From Paenibacillus bovis (lineage in GTDB: Bacteria; Bacillota; Bacilli; Paenibacillales; Paenibacillaceae): a stretch of DNA of 64,000 nt. The position numbers and the translations under genes were made by a program. Positions 42,723 through 54,431 of this stretch are shown here, in pieces. Under the pieces are notes generated by a model. It had not been told where the DNA came from and did no database searches. It saw only the letters and a list, made by a program, of their open reading frames with translations. How positions within the stretch are numbered: the first letter of the stretch is position 1; every line of letters starts with the position of its first letter. Location of the stretch: assembly GCF_001421015.2 (NCBI RefSeq), contig NZ_CP013023.1:4147501-4211500 (forward strand), given 5' to 3'.

Positions 42723-43343
42723 TTATTTGCCGGCTGCTAATTTAAAGGAACCTTTGGCATATTCACCTAGATCATAGTTTTTGACCGTCAATTTTACAGT
42801 TGTATCGTTTGTCCAAGCAGGTACATCTTTATCGCTGCCATAATATTCTTTTGCTGTTTTGATCAGTTCGGAGGCTTTGGCACTCACTGCCTGGTTAGAA
42901 ATACTGTATACTCCGTCACCTTCATAGACCAGCGCCATCATCGGCTGATTTTCCAGGTCAATCGTAATACTTTCTACTTCACCGCTATTATTGGCTGTGA
43001 AATAAATCTTATCAATAACAAAATCATTCGTAACTACAGCATCTTCGAGGTTATGGGACATATAGCTGAGAAGAGCAATTTTCTTGAGCTTGGCCTGTTC
43101 TGAATCGGATTTTTTCTGCTGGGTGGTTAACGTCTCCGTTTTGGTATGCAGCGATTCGTTTTCCTTTTGCAGGGCAGACAGCTGGTTTTTCAGACTCATA
43201 TTCCATACTACCAGAGCTATACAACCCAATAGAGCAATAGCCGCAAGAATAGCAGCGATCAGCGCAAGTTTGTTGGATGATGGTGGAGGGTTACTTCCAG
43301 ATGAGCTTGTTTCATAATTTGCATGATTGTTGATATTTTGCAT
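42723..43343 (-). CDS. Membrane-anchored coiled-coil protein of unknown function
   Basis: Protein of 206 residues. A short Ser/Pro/Asn-rich cytoplasmic tail (residues 1-24) is followed by one membrane segment (ALIAAILAAIALLGCIALVV, about residues 26-46). Next is a coiled coil (LKNQLSALQKENESLHTKTE, continuing to about residue 88). The C-terminal 115 residues form an extracellular domain, beta-rich (DFVIDKIYFTANNSGEVESI and on). AAGGAGTG lies 5-6 nt before ATG 43343. It is a single gene downstream of tRNA-Leu on the same strand. Function unknown. Confidence 0.75.
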   Translation of the reverse strand: MQNINNHANYETSSSGSNPPPSSNKLALIAAILAAIALLGCIALVVWNMSLKNQLSALQKENESLHTKTETLTTQQKKSDSEQAKLKKIALLSYMSHNLEDAVVTNDFVIDKIYFTANNSGEVESITIDLENQPMMALVYEGDGVYSISNQAVSAKASELIKTAKEYYGSDKDVPAWTNDTTVKLTVKNYDLGEYAKGSFKLAAGK

Positions 43344-43473
43344 AATTACACTCCTTGACCGGTAGATTACGTACTCTTCTATATCTGCATAACCATCCTT
43401 TTTTATTACTTTAGCTGCTGAGTGATGATATAAAATAACATATACAAAACGGTATAACAAAGAATTTGATATC

Positions 43474-43516
43474 AAAAAAAGCTCTTTCTCCCTAATAAGG
43501 AGAAAGAGCTTTTTAT
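43474..43516 (-). terminator. Terminator of tRNA-Leu
   Basis: AAAGCTCTTTCTCC pairs with GGAGAAAGAGCTTT over 14 bp; TTTTTTTGAT follows on the minus strand, just after the tRNA. Confidence 0.85.
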
Positions 43517-43521
43517 TCCTA

Positions 43522-43607
43522 TGCCGAGGACGGGGGTCGAACCCGTACGGTAGTCACCTACCGCAGGATTTTAAGTCCTGTGCGTCTGCCAATTCCGCCA
43601 CCCCGGC
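43522..43607 (-). tRNA. tRNA-Leu (anticodon TAA)
   Basis: 86 nt with the long variable arm of a class II tRNA (CGGTAG/CTACCG). Acceptor arms GCCGGGG/CCTCGGC, anticodon stem CAGGA/TCCTG with TAA in the loop, and T arm ACGGG/CCCGT. The CCA end is not encoded. The 396-nt spacer upstream, to 44003, is AT-rich with no feature I can name. Confidence 0.92.
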
Positions 43608-44003
43608 AAATTTATAATTTGTGTACTGTATACATCAGGTGTATGAATACTTATCATCAATTGCTATGTAGTATATCATCTCATGATATGAACCTGCGCG
43701 TTTCAGTCACCAACATATAATATAACAAATTGAGCATTCTGTAAAGCATATTTTTTAGAATTCATTTCAAGTCTCTGCTGCTCCCCTTTTCTTTTTGTCT
43801 TTTTGCCTATTTTTGTCCCTTCTCTATTATGGTTTTTGCGATTGGTTTTGCCTGTAAAATGATTCAGTCTATCATGCAATGGTTTATTTCGATAACATAG
43901 CTTTCTTTTTATGATCTGTTTGAATATCTGTCACACTGATAGACGCTGATTCTTTTTTTACTTTCTTTCCTACCAATAGCTGATACAGAAAGGATGAATA
44001 ATA

Positions 44004-44204
44004 ATGAACAAGCCAGATGAATATAAAGACTCCCATAAAGAACGTGGTGCAGGTGTCGATCCTGTCCCTGATCCCGATCCGAATAACGATCGTTCTGCCC
44101 AGGATCTGCTGGAAGAGGCTGTCGGTGAAGCTGTAAACAAGGTACGCGAAGACTTTACGGATAAAGACGACGAGACCGATAAAGACAAGCCTTCCCGTAT
44201 TTAA
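44004..44204 (+). CDS. Small acidic hydrophilic protein of unknown function
   Basis: Not recognised. It encodes 66 residues, very rich in Asp, Lys, Glu and Pro (VDPVPDPDPNNDRSAQDLLE, then a DFTDKDDETDKDK tail), with no hydrophobic core, so it is probably disordered. AAAGGATG lies 7-8 nt before the ATG. It could be a spore or stress-related hydrophilic protein, judged only by its make-up. It lies between two tRNA genes on the opposite strand and upstream of a 23-residue membrane peptide gene. Confidence 0.6.
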   Translation: MNKPDEYKDSHKERGAGVDPVPDPDPNNDRSAQDLLEEAVGEAVNKVREDFTDKDDETDKDKPSRI

Positions 44205-44380
44205 TCATTAGCAGGGTATGGAATAGTATCTATCTCCATATTACTGTATACATGGATACTGCACTGGGCATAATAACTTATTTATACCGAAGTTTATATT
44301 TAATGCGTCCTGTAGACCTTTTTGATCCTTCGGGAATACGATCTGGAACAAGGCCGCTGATTTAAGGAGGTGGCTGATCC

Positions 44381-44452
44381 ATGAAATTCGTATTAATCAT
44401 TGTGGTCATCGTTCTGTTAATTGTACTGTTACAAAGACGCAGAAGACGTTAA
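44381..44452 (+). CDS. 23-residue single-span membrane peptide with arginine tail
   Basis: ATG at 44381 is preceded by AAGGAGGTGG at 7 nt, one of the strongest ribosome sites in the window. The product starts MKFVLIIVVIVLLIVLLQ and ends in five arginines: a hydrophobic run of about 15 residues with a positive C-terminal cap, hence a membrane peptide. A strong terminator follows 16 nt after the stop. It is too short for usual gene callers. It may be a small sporulation or stress membrane protein; the role is unknown. Confidence 0.6.
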   Translation: MKFVLIIVVIVLLIVLLQRRRRR

Positions 44453-44466
44453 TTTATATTTCCATA

Positions 44467-44520
44467 ACAAAAAGGACAATCCATAATGTCATCAACTGAC
44501 AATGGATTGTCCTTTTTTTG
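44467..44520. terminator. Bidirectional terminator between the small peptide gene and the CAT tRNA
   Basis: AAAAGGACAATCCAT pairs with ATGGATTGTCCTTTT. T-runs follow on both strands, so it can end the peptide gene (plus) and the tRNA (minus). Confidence 0.85.
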
Positions 44521-44523
44521 TTA

Positions 44524-44597
44524 TGGGCCCAGAGGGACTCGAACCCCCGACCAACCGGTTATGAGCCGGTAGCTCTAACCAACTGAGCTATAGGCCC
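44524..44597 (-). tRNA. tRNA with CAT anticodon, probably tRNA-Ile2
   Basis: 74 nt cloverleaf: acceptor GGGCCTA/TGGGCCC, D arm GCTC/GAGC, anticodon stem ACCGG/CCGGT with loop CTCATAA, T arm GGGGG/CCCTC. CCA is not encoded. The body resembles tRNA-Ile(CAT), whose C34 is changed to lysidine, more than elongator tRNA-Met; the latter remains possible. Confidence 0.85.
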
Positions 44598-44779
44598 CTG
44601 TGACCAAAAAGAGCATTCTCTTCTGGTGCATCAAGTAAACAGCGACTTAATTAATATAACGCATCCCATTTACCGCTGTCAATATTTTTTCACAACCACT
44701 GGCAGATTAAGGTAATCCGCTTTATTCTTATACTCATTCATTGTCAGATATAGCGAATGTATTCGCTGGATAGAACGCA

Positions 44780-44838
44780 ATAAATAGACCAGTCTATGTC
44801 TGAATACGATAGTATGCTTACATAGGCTGGTCTTATTG
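44780..44838 (-). terminator. Terminator of the pyr operon
   Basis: AAGACCAG-CCTATGT pairs with ACATAG-CTGGTCTATT; an AT-rich end follows on the minus strand. It lies 80 nt after pyrE. The remainder of the 321-nt spacer shows nothing else. Confidence 0.6.
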
Positions 44839-44918
44839 GTCTTGTACTGCTTGATACTATATATTGCTGCTATATAGTTCTATAGTTCGCAGCATTTAGT
44901 GATAGCTACACGATACTG

Positions 44919-45560
44919 TTATTTACCAAATGCAGCAGGGTCTTCTCTCCAGGAATGCAGTAGGTTAAGATCACCGGGCTGTATTTTCCCCATTTCGACA
45001 GCTTTATCAATCAGGGCTGCATAGTTGGACAATGTCTGCAGCGGCAAGTTCGCATCTGCAAAAGCCTGTACGGCCTTGTCCAGCTGATAGCTGAAAATAG
45101 CCAGTACCGCCAGCGGATCTGCACCTACTTCACGTACTGCTTCCGCAGCCTTGATCGAGCTGCCGCCAGTGGAAATTAGATCTTCGATAACGATTACTTT
45201 TTGTCCTTCTTTGATCAGTCCTTCGATCTGGTTCTGTTTGCCATGTCCCTTGGCTTTGTCTCGGATATAGGCCATCGGCAGATCCAGCTTCTGAGCGACC
45301 CAGGCAGCGTGAGGAATACCGGCTGTTGCTGTTCCGGCAATGACTTCAGCATCCGGATACTGCTCACGAATAATCATCGCGAATCCGTCGGCAATCTGAT
45401 CACGGATATACGGGTAGGACATGGTTAGCCGATTGTCGCAATAGATGGGTGACTTGATACCGGATGTCCACGTAAAAGGCTCCTGCGGACGCAGTGCGAC
45501 CGCTTCAATCTGCAGCAAGGCTGCGGCAATATGAGCTGGAATTTCTTCAATCGTTAACAT
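44919..45560 (-). CDS. pyrE: Orotate phosphoribosyltransferase
   Basis: Joins orotate and PRPP to make OMP, fifth step of pyrimidine synthesis. The PRPP loop reads VIVIEDLISTGGSSIKAAE near residue 120. The N-terminal FTWTSGIKSPIYCDNR and the mobile KAKGHGKQNQIEG loop are typical. It has 213 residues. The start ATG overlaps the end of pyrF by 14 nt, so translation is coupled. Last gene of the pyr operon; a hairpin follows. Confidence 0.95.
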   Translation of the reverse strand: MLTIEEIPAHIAAALLQIEAVALRPQEPFTWTSGIKSPIYCDNRLTMSYPYIRDQIADGFAMIIREQYPDAEVIAGTATAGIPHAAWVAQKLDLPMAYIRDKAKGHGKQNQIEGLIKEGQKVIVIEDLISTGGSSIKAAEAVREVGADPLAVLAIFSYQLDKAVQAFADANLPLQTLSNYAALIDKAVEMGKIQPGDLNLLHSWREDPAAFGK

Positions 45561-46293
45561 GATTACTCATCTCCTCTATGATTTGTTCGGCAGCTTCTCT
45601 CGGGTCTGCTGCACCGGTAATCGGACGACCTACAACCAGATAATCATTACCTGCTGCTATAGCCTGTCCAGGTGTCATGATCCGTGTCTGGTCCCCGGCA
45701 GCACTGCCTGTCGGACGAACGCCAGGGGTAACGGTGACAAAGGACTTTCCGCAGATTTGCTTGATTGCCGGACCTTCGAGTGGTGAAGAAACGACTCCAT
45801 CCAGTCCGCTTTCCCGGGCCATTTGTGCATAATGGACGACGGTATCTTCCACTTTGCCGGCAATGCCGATTTCCCGATTCATTACTTCCTGCGATGTACT
45901 GGTAAGCTGGGTCACAGCAATAAGCACAGGACGCCGCAGACTGGAATCTTCGGATATTGCCTGTTCCATTCCGGCTACAGCGGCTGCCATCATCTGGCGT
46001 CCGCCAGCAGCATGCACATTGAACATATCAACGCCAAGACGGGTAATGCTGTGAGCACCGCCTTTGACAGTATTGGGAATGTCATGCATTTTCAGATCCA
46101 GAAAGACTGAATAGCCTCTGGATTTCAGATCGCGAATAAAATCAGGCCCTGCTGTGTAAAACAGCTGCATACCTACTTTAATATAACAGGGAATGCCTTC
46201 CAGATGGGTGATCAACTGTGCGGCTTGTTCTGTATTTGGATAATCCAGTGCGACGATCAACCGACGGGCTGCCGTATGTAGAGCTTGACTCAT
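45547..46293 (-). CDS. pyrF: Orotidine 5'-phosphate decarboxylase
   Basis: Removes CO2 from OMP to give UMP, the last step. The catalytic Lys-Asp set is in VFLDLKMHDIPNTVKGG near residue 60. IVALDYPN at the N-terminus and VTPGVRPTGSAAGDQTRIMTP at the C-terminus are family signatures. It has 248 residues, near the usual 230-240. AAGGAGTG lies 6 nt before the ATG. It follows carB after 126 nt, a gap that in B. subtilis holds pyrK and pyrD. Confidence 0.95.
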   Translation of the reverse strand: MSQALHTAARRLIVALDYPNTEQAAQLITHLEGIPCYIKVGMQLFYTAGPDFIRDLKSRGYSVFLDLKMHDIPNTVKGGAHSITRLGVDMFNVHAAGGRQMMAAAVAGMEQAISEDSSLRRPVLIAVTQLTSTSQEVMNREIGIAGKVEDTVVHYAQMARESGLDGVVSSPLEGPAIKQICGKSFVTVTPGVRPTGSAAGDQTRIMTPGQAIAAGNDYLVVGRPITGAADPREAAEQIIEEMSNHVND

Positions 46294-46419
46294 CGTTCCA
46301 CTCCTTTTTCTATCCTGCTTTTTTTACTATATCCAAGCGGATGTATTAATACAGATATGCGCACACAAATGACGGCGGACGCAAGTATGGTCCGCCGCAT
46401 ATGTGATTAATCATCTAAG

Positions 46420-49400
46420 TTAGCTGAGAATGGTCTCTTGATCTTCCAGTTGACCAACGACTGCCTGGATATTCAGACTTTCCTTATCCTGCTGCTTCTC
46501 CTTGCTTAGGGAAGGCATCGCATAGGAAGAGAAATTGATCGTATCCAGCATGGTCAATAGTGCTTCGACAGTATCGAGGGAAGTCATACATACGACTCCA
46601 TTTTCTACTGCTTCGCGGCGGATACGGAATCCGTCACGCTCCGGTGTTTTGCCTTTGGTCAGTGTATTGACCACGAAGTTCGCATGTCCGCTGCGGATCA
46701 AATCCAGTATATTCGGCGTTCCTTCGGACAGCTTGTTGACTACCGTTACCGGAATATTGGCTGCTTTCAGCGCTTCCGCTGTACCGCCGGTAGCGATAAT
46801 TTTGTAACCGAGACGATAGAATCCTTTGAGCAGACGAACCGCTTCATCCTTATCTTTGTCGGCTACGGTAGCAATCAGTGCACCTGTAGATGGTATTTTC
46901 ATACCGGCACCGATCAGGCCTTTGTACAGCGCTTTGGCATACAGCAAATCGCGGCCCATAACTTCACCGGTAGATTTCATTTCCGGTCCGAGTGTTGGTT
47001 CTACGCGGCGCAGCTTGGCAAAGGAGAACACGGGTACTTTGACTGAGACATGGTCGCTTTCCGGCCACAATCCTTCCTGATAGCCCAGATCCGCCAGCTT
47101 GCGGCCCAGAATTGCCTGTGTCGCTATATTGGCCATCGGAATATTGGTGACTTTGCTCAGGAACGGCACAGTACGGGAAGAGCGCGGATTCACTTCGATC
47201 ACGTACACTTCATTTTGGAAAATAACGAACTGGATATTTACCAGACCGACCGTTTTCAGTTCCTTGGCAATTTTCACTGTAATATTGACGATTTTTTCTT
47301 TGAGCTCTGCGGACAGATGCTGCGGCGGATAGACGGCGATCGAGTCACCGGAGTGAACGCCTGCACGCTCTACATGCTCCATGATTCCTGGTACGACTAC
47401 TGTATCGCCGTCACAGATCGCATCCACTTCGACTTCCTTGCCGAGCATATAACGGTCGATCAATACCGGATGTTCCGGATTGATCTTGACCGCTTCTACC
47501 ATATAACGCAGCAGTTCCTCATCCGAGTAGACAATCTCCATCGCGCGTCCGCCGAGTACGTAAGATGGACGCACCAGCACCGGATAGCCGAGCTTCTGTG
47601 CTGTCTCAACCGCTTCGTCTACAGACAGTACGGTGCTGCCTTGTGGCTGGGCGATATTCAGACGGGACAGCAGCGCTTCGAACTTTTTGCGGTTTTCCGC
47701 TTCATCGATACTTTCAAGACTGGTGCCCAGAATCTGAACCCCTGCTTGCTGCAGCGGAGCAGCCAAGTTGATGGCTGTCTGTCCACCGAACTGTACGATA
47801 ACGCCTATCGGCTGTTCCTGTTCGATAACGTTCATGACATCCTCGAAGAATAAAGGTTCAAAGTAGAGTCGATCCGATGTGTTAAAGTCGGTCGATACCG
47901 TCTCCGGGTTGTTATTGATAATAACCGCTTCATAACCAGCTTCCTGGATTGCCCATACAGCGTGTACGGTAGAGTAATCGAACTCGATACCCTGTCCGAT
48001 ACGGATCGGTCCGGAGCCGAGCACGACAATCTTCTCCTTGGTCGCCTGGGTAACTTCATTTTCGGTCTCGAATGTAGAGTAGTAATATGGCGTTGTTGCT
48101 TCAAACTCGGCAGCACAGGTATCTACCATTTTGAAGACAGGCATCATGCCGTTTTGCTTGCGATAAGCACGGATCTCATGTTCATTGCTGAACTTGTCTT
48201 CCGGCTTGTTCTGACGGCGCAGTTCAGCAATCGAACGATCGGTAAAGCCCAGACGCTTGGCTGTATATAGGGTCTCGTCAGTCAGCTCATCCTCCATCGT
48301 AATGACGGATTCGTAAGCGACGATACGCTCGATTTTGTCCAGGAACCACCAGTCGATATTGGTCAGCTCCTGAATCTGATCCAGACTGTACCCACGACGG
48401 AATGCTTCGGCGACGAGGAACAGACGCTCATCATCAGCCTTGGTCAGACGTTCATCCAGCTTGCTGTCTTCGATTTCATTCGCACCCGGAAGATTTAGAC
48501 GGTGAACACCTATCTCCAGTGAGCGTACCGCTTTGTGAATCGCTTCTTCAAAGGTACGGCCGATAGCCATTACTTCGCCGGTTGCTTTCATCTGGGTACC
48601 CAGTTTGCGGTTGGCACCTGTGAATTTGTCAAACGGCCAGCGAGGAATTTTGGCTACGATATAATCAAGTGTCGGCTCGAAGCAGGCATATGTCTGACCG
48701 GTAACCGGGTTCATGATTTCATCCAGCGTATATCCAAGGGCGATTTTCGCTGCCATTTTGGCGATCGGATAACCTGTCGCTTTGGATGCAAGCGCCGAGG
48801 AACGGCTGACACGTGGATTCACTTCGATGACGTAGTACTGATAGCTTTGCGGATCAAGAGCGAATTGTACGTTACAACCACCTTCGATATTCAGGGCACG
48901 GATAATTTTCAGTGAGGCAGAGCGCAGCATCTGGTATTCACGGTCAGATAGCGTCTGGCTCGGTGCAACGACGATACTGTCACCGGTATGTACGCCAACC
49001 GGGTCAAAGTTCTCCATATTACACACGACGATACAGTTGTCGTTGGCGTCCCGCATAACTTCGTACTCGACTTCTTTCATGCCGGCGATACTTTTCTCTA
49101 CCAGACATTGTCCGATCGGACTATAGCGCAGACCGGCCGCTACTGTCTCGCGCAATTCTTCTTCATCTATACAGATCCCGCCGCCGGTGCCGCCCAGTGT
49201 ATACGCCGGACGTACAATGATCGGATATCCAATCTCGTTGGCGAAAACAATGGATTCCTCCAGGGTAGTGACGATCGTGCTATCCGGAACCGGCTGATCC
49301 AGTTCACGCATCAGGTCGCGGAACAAATCGCGATCTTCCGCTTTTTCTATCGAGTTCAGCTGGGTACCCAGCAGTTTTACATTTTCTCTTTCCAGGACGC

Positions 49401-49716
49401 CGGCACGTGCCAGTTCGACTGCCATATTCAGACCGGTTTGTCCGCCGAGTGTTGGCAGCAGTCCATCCGGACGCTCTTGACGAATGATCTGGGTAACGAA
49501 TTCCAGTGTGATTGGCTCGATATACACTTTATCCGCCATATTCGTATCAGTCATAATCGTTGCTGGGTTGCTGTTAATCAGTACAACCTCTACGCCCTCT
49601 TCTTTGAGTGCCTGGCAGGCCTGTGTACCTGCATAGTCAAACTCGGCCGCTTGACCAATAACGATCGGTCCGGAACCTATAACGAGGATTTTTTTGAGTT
49701 CTTTATTTATCGGCAT
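46420..49716 (-). CDS. carB: Carbamoyl-phosphate synthase large subunit (pyrimidine type)
   Basis: Makes carbamoyl phosphate from bicarbonate, ammonia and two ATP, for pyrimidines. The 1098 residues form two homologous halves, each with an ATP-grasp domain: [20 protein letters not shown] and GGTGGGI in the first, [20 protein letters not shown] and GGRAMEIV in the second. The C-terminal allosteric domain starts near residue 935. The length is a little above the usual 1070 because of a Gln/Glu-rich tail. AAAGGAG lies within the end of carA, 2 nt from which carB begins. It belongs to the pyr operon, so UMP or PRPP control is likely (pyrAB of B. subtilis). Confidence 0.97.
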   Translation of the reverse strand: MPINKELKKILVIGSGPIVIGQAAEFDYAGTQACQALKEEGVEVVLINSNPATIMTDTNMADKVYIEPITLEFVTQIIRQERPDGLLPTLGGQTGLNMAVELARAGVLERENVKLLGTQLNSIEKAEDRDLFRDLMRELDQPVPDSTIVTTLEESIVFANEIGYPIIVRPAYTLGGTGGGICIDEEELRETVAAGLRYSPIGQCLVEKSIAGMKEVEYEVMRDANDNCIVVCNMENFDPVGVHTGDSIVVAPSQTLSDREYQMLRSASLKIIRALNIEGGCNVQFALDPQSYQYYVIEVNPRVSRSSALASKATGYPIAKMAAKIALGYTLDEIMNPVTGQTYACFEPTLDYIVAKIPRWPFDKFTGANRKLGTQMKATGEVMAIGRTFEEAIHKAVRSLEIGVHRLNLPGANEIEDSKLDERLTKADDERLFLVAEAFRRGYSLDQIQELTNIDWWFLDKIERIVAYESVITMEDELTDETLYTAKRLGFTDRSIAELRRQNKPEDKFSNEHEIRAYRKQNGMMPVFKMVDTCAAEFEATTPYYYSTFETENEVTQATKEKIVVLGSGPIRIGQGIEFDYSTVHAVWAIQEAGYEAVIINNNPETVSTDFNTSDRLYFEPLFFEDVMNVIEQEQPIGVIVQFGGQTAINLAAPLQQAGVQILGTSLESIDEAENRKKFEALLSRLNIAQPQGSTVLSVDEAVETAQKLGYPVLVRPSYVLGGRAMEIVYSDEELLRYMVEAVKINPEHPVLIDRYMLGKEVEVDAICDGDTVVVPGIMEHVERAGVHSGDSIAVYPPQHLSAELKEKIVNITVKIAKELKTVGLVNIQFVIFQNEVYVIEVNPRSSRTVPFLSKVTNIPMANIATQAILGRKLADLGYQEGLWPESDHVSVKVPVFSFAKLRRVEPTLGPEMKSTGEVMGRDLLYAKALYKGLIGAGMKIPSTGALIATVADKDKDEAVRLLKGFYRLGYKIIATGGTAEALKAANIPVTVVNKLSEGTPNILDLIRSGHANFVVNTLTKGKTPERDGFRIRREAVENGVVCMTSLDTVEALLTMLDTINFSSYAMPSLSKEKQQDKESLNIQAVVGQLEDQETILS

Positions 49717-49718
49717 AC

Positions 49719-50849
49719 TTAGCGAGCTCCTTTCACAGCGGCCATCATCTCGGCCTGACGTGTTTTCTTGGGGTTTTGCTGCTTATGTTCACGGATCATG
49801 TCCAGGAACCGGTCGAACAGATAACTGTTGTCAAATGGACCTGGTGCTGCTTCCGGATGATATTGTACCGAGAATGCCGGATATTTGCTGTGTTTCAGTC
49901 CTTCAATCGTTTTGTCATTATTATTGATATGCGTCACTTCCAGATCGGTTCCCTGAATCGATTCTTCCTTGACGGTATAACCATGGTTCTGTGAAGTGAT
50001 GTAGCAGCGGCCTGTGCTTAGATCCTTGACCGGATGGTTGCCGCCGCGATGTCCGAATTTCAGCTTTTCGGTATCTGCGCCGCAAGCAAGTGCGAACAGC
50101 TGATGACCCAGACAGATGCCGAAGATCGGATATTCGCCCAGCAGTTCGGCAATTACGCCGGCTGCTGCCATCACATCCTTGGGATCTCCAGGTCCATTGG
50201 ACAGCTGGATGCCATCGGGATGCAGACGGCGAATCTGTTCTGCTGTCGTATCCTGAGGAACGACGACCACATCGCATCCGCGCTGTGTCAGTTCGCGCAT
50301 AATACCGCTCTTGGCACCGTAGTCGATCAGTACGATCCGTTCCTTGGCACCGGGGCTACTGTAGATATGACGGGTTGATGTCTGGCTGACCTGATCAACA
50401 GATGAGCTGGTCGCCTGCAGACGTTCCATCAGTTCTTCCGGCGACAGAGCAGCTGTACTCAGAATCCCTCGCATGGTACCCTGGTGGCGAATACGACGGG
50501 TCAGCATCCGTGTGTCGATATCGCTAATGCCGATAATTCCATATTCCCGCAGCAGTTCATCAATTGTATACTGGGCACGCCAGTTGCTGGGAACAGGCTC
50601 ATGCCGGCGAACGACGAATCCATTAATAAACGGGCGTACGGATTCAAAGTCATCACGGTTGATTCCGTAATTTCCGATCAGCGGATAGGTCATGGTAACG
50701 ATCTGCCCACAGTAGGAGGGATCAGACAGTACCTCCTGATAACCGGTAATTCCTGTATTGAATACAACCTCGCCTGTTGTTTCACCTTCCGCTCCAAAAC
50801 TCCGGCCGGTAAATAATGTACCGTCTTCCAATAACAATTTTGCCTGCAT
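49719..50849 (-). CDS. carA: Carbamoyl-phosphate synthase small subunit (glutaminase)
   Basis: Splits glutamine and passes ammonia to the large subunit. The catalytic cysteine is in [16 protein letters not shown] near residue 245; the His/Glu pair is in [11 protein letters not shown]. The N-terminal CPSase domain reads [16 protein letters not shown] and [16 protein letters not shown]. It has 376 residues. GAGGAGTG lies about 8 nt before the ATG. It is followed by carB after 2 nt and preceded by pyrC with a 107-nt gap. In Bacillus naming it is pyrAA. Confidence 0.97.
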   Translation of the reverse strand: MQAKLLLEDGTLFTGRSFGAEGETTGEVVFNTGITGYQEVLSDPSYCGQIVTMTYPLIGNYGINRDDFESVRPFINGFVVRRHEPVPSNWRAQYTIDELLREYGIIGISDIDTRMLTRRIRHQGTMRGILSTAALSPEELMERLQATSSSVDQVSQTSTRHIYSSPGAKERIVLIDYGAKSGIMRELTQRGCDVVVVPQDTTAEQIRRLHPDGIQLSNGPGDPKDVMAAAGVIAELLGEYPIFGICLGHQLFALACGADTEKLKFGHRGGNHPVKDLSTGRCYITSQNHGYTVKEESIQGTDLEVTHINNNDKTIEGLKHSKYPAFSVQYHPEAAPGPFDNSYLFDRFLDMIREHKQQNPKKTRQAEMMAAVKGAR

Positions 50850-50956
50850 TTCCGATTCACTCCTCTGTCATTCTCGAAAGTTATTATTAACGGGTATACA
50901 GTTCCTATCACCCGTTCTGTATGCTCTATGAATAATTATATCACATTATAGTATAT

Positions 50957-52279
50957 TTATGCACTAGGAGTTATAACTTCTTGTGCCCACACGACTTGAC
51001 CGTCTACAATCGTCATCGTTGGCCAGCCTTGCAGCTTCCATCCTGTAAAGGGTGTATTCTTTCCTTTGGAAGCAAAATCTGCAGGATCTACAGTCCGTTC
51101 TTCTTCCAGATCAATCAGGGTAAGATCAGCAGGCGCGTTCTTTTCCAGACGTCCACTTTCCAGACGGAATACTCTTGCCGGGTCTGCTGTCATACGCTGC
51201 ACGAGCATTTCGAGTGACCAGCGTCCGGTTTTGACAAACTTGGTATAGAGAAGCGGGAAAGCTGTCTCGAACCCGGTAATACCAAACGGTGCCAGCTCCA
51301 TGCCTTTTGCTTTTTCCTCGGCACTGTGCGGTGCATGGTCGGTAACGATCATATCCAGCGTACCGTCTTCCAGCGCAGCGATGCAGGCTTCCACATCACG
51401 CGGCGAACGCAGCGGCGGATTCATTTTCCAGTTGGCATCCAGACCGGGAATATCTTCACTGGAGAGGATCAGATGATGCGGACATACCTCAGCTGTAACG
51501 TTGATACCGATCGATTTGGCCATGCGAATCAGCCGGATCGACTGCTCGGTGCTGACATGGCAGACATGATAATGAACGCCGGTTGCTTCTGCAAGCAGGA
51601 TATCGCGGCCGACGTGGATCGCTTCTGATTCGTTAGGTATTCCTTTGAGTCCATGCTTGCGGGCAAATTCACTTTCGGCTACTGGTGCGCCGACTACCAG
51701 GGAATCGTCTTCACAGTGAGCGATAACCGGCATGTCCATAGAAGCAGCCAGTGTCATGGCATCCTTCATCATCTGGGCATTCTGTACACCTACACCATCA
51801 TCCGTGAATCCGATCGCGCCCGCCTGCTTGAGTGCGGCAAAATCGGTCAGCTCGCGTCCGAGTTCATTATACGTAATCGCTGCATAAGGCAGTACTTTAA
51901 CGCCATTTGCCTCTGCTGCTTTGTCCAGTACAAGCTGTATGACTTCGGGTTTGTCTGTTACCGGCTTGGTATTTGGCATACAAGCGATTGTCGTGAACCC
52001 GCCTTTAGCCGCAGCCTGTGTTCCTGTTGCTATCGTTTCTTTGTGTTCAAAGCCCGGTTCGCGCAGATGCACATGCATATCGATCAATCCCGGTGTGAGC
52101 AGCTTGCCGGATGCATCAATCTGTGTAATCTGCTTATCCTCGGCAGAAATCAGAATCTCGCCGACCGAAGTCGTTCCGGGGAATATTCCTTTGATCCTGC
52201 CGGATTCTATCCATACATGTGTGCTTTCCAGCTGTCCTTGTCCGTTCAGTACATTCGCATTTTTTATGAAAAGTGTCAT
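50957..52279 (-). CDS. pyrC: Dihydroorotase
   Basis: Zinc enzyme that closes carbamoyl-aspartate to dihydroorotate, third pathway step. The metal motif reads DMHVHLREPGFEHKET near residue 60. Later ligands are in VIAHCEDDSL, HVCHVST and MIVTDHAPHS, the last with the catalytic Asp. It has 440 residues in the type I form used by Bacillus. GGAGGT lies 6 nt before ATG 52279; an ATG one codon earlier is possible. It is 139 nt after pyrB. Confidence 0.97.
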   Translation of the reverse strand: MTLFIKNANVLNGQGQLESTHVWIESGRIKGIFPGTTSVGEILISAEDKQITQIDASGKLLTPGLIDMHVHLREPGFEHKETIATGTQAAAKGGFTTIACMPNTKPVTDKPEVIQLVLDKAAEANGVKVLPYAAITYNELGRELTDFAALKQAGAIGFTDDGVGVQNAQMMKDAMTLAASMDMPVIAHCEDDSLVVGAPVAESEFARKHGLKGIPNESEAIHVGRDILLAEATGVHYHVCHVSTEQSIRLIRMAKSIGINVTAEVCPHHLILSSEDIPGLDANWKMNPPLRSPRDVEACIAALEDGTLDMIVTDHAPHSAEEKAKGMELAPFGITGFETAFPLLYTKFVKTGRWSLEMLVQRMTADPARVFRLESGRLEKNAPADLTLIDLEEERTVDPADFASKGKNTPFTGWKLQGWPTMTIVDGQVVWAQEVITPSA

Positions 52280-52418
52280 CATTGACCTCCGAAAGTAGGC
52301 TTCAACCATCCCTGATTCCCGGGTGGATGCGCTCATGTATTTTCGGTATCCGCTCTGCTGCTTATTTTCTACAGAAGCGGATACCTGATATCTATTCAGT
52401 CATTCCGTACTGTATGAG

Positions 52419-53890
<1,472 letters not shown>

Positions 53891-53991
53891 TCATATCCTC
53901 CTCGGGTTTGTGCTTCGTACACCTAAGGCCCCGTGGTTAACATTCGACTGTTATGATAATCTCGAAATCTCTGGCCATCTGGGTACAGGAT

Positions 53992-54160
53992 ATAAAAAAA
54001 GACTCCCTGCCCCAAAACGGCAAGGAGTCTCGAGTCATCGACCGCAGTCATGACTGTCATACTCAGACGCACTGTAACATCACCGCTCCATCAGAGGGTG
54101 TACTTACAGTGAACATCATTCACGTTACCTTGCCAGTCTCACGGGACTGAATTAAAGGTG
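53992..54160 (-). promoter_or_regulatory. PyrR-dependent attenuator in the pyr leader
   Basis: The minus strand carries a PyrR-binding hairpin at 54156-54128 (TTTAATTCAGTCCCGTGAGA, then CTGGCAAGG), which fits the AGUCC-N-GUGAG-RCU consensus. It is followed by a terminator at 54030-53994 (GACTCCTTGCC / GGCAGGGAGTC) with a T7 run. The segment between, around 54060-54120, can form the antiterminator. Confidence 0.88.
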
Positions 54161-54178
54161 CTTATTCATCTGCATTGA

Positions 54179-54207
54179 ATTATGACAGAAAGGATCTCAC
54201 CTGTCAA
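54179..54207 (-). promoter_or_regulatory. SigmaA promoter of the pyr operon
   Basis: TTGACA (54207-54202), a 17-nt spacer and CATAAT (54184-54179), just upstream of the PyrR leader. Confidence 0.85.
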
Positions 54208-54340
54208 CCTTATCATTTTTTATCCTGGTTAAGGTATGCCTGTTATGTATCTTTCTGAACCCCTATCTGATGTACCAACTTGCTTGGGAATATTTTCACT
54301 TGTTGATCTTCCTTCTATTATCTGCTTATCTGCAAAAAAT

Positions 54341-54393
54341 AAAAAGCCTGCCTTCCTGAGCGGAATGACAGACTTTGTAAACAGGCTATTTCG
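54341..54393 (-). terminator. Terminator of lspA-rluD
   Basis: AGCCTG (outer arm) and CAGGCT pair on the minus strand, with further pairing within, followed by TTTTATTTTTT. It lies 40 nt after the rluD stop. Confidence 0.7.
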
Positions 54394-54431
54394 TATTCAC
54401 TTTATTCATTGAATCCGGATAAAGGATGGTA

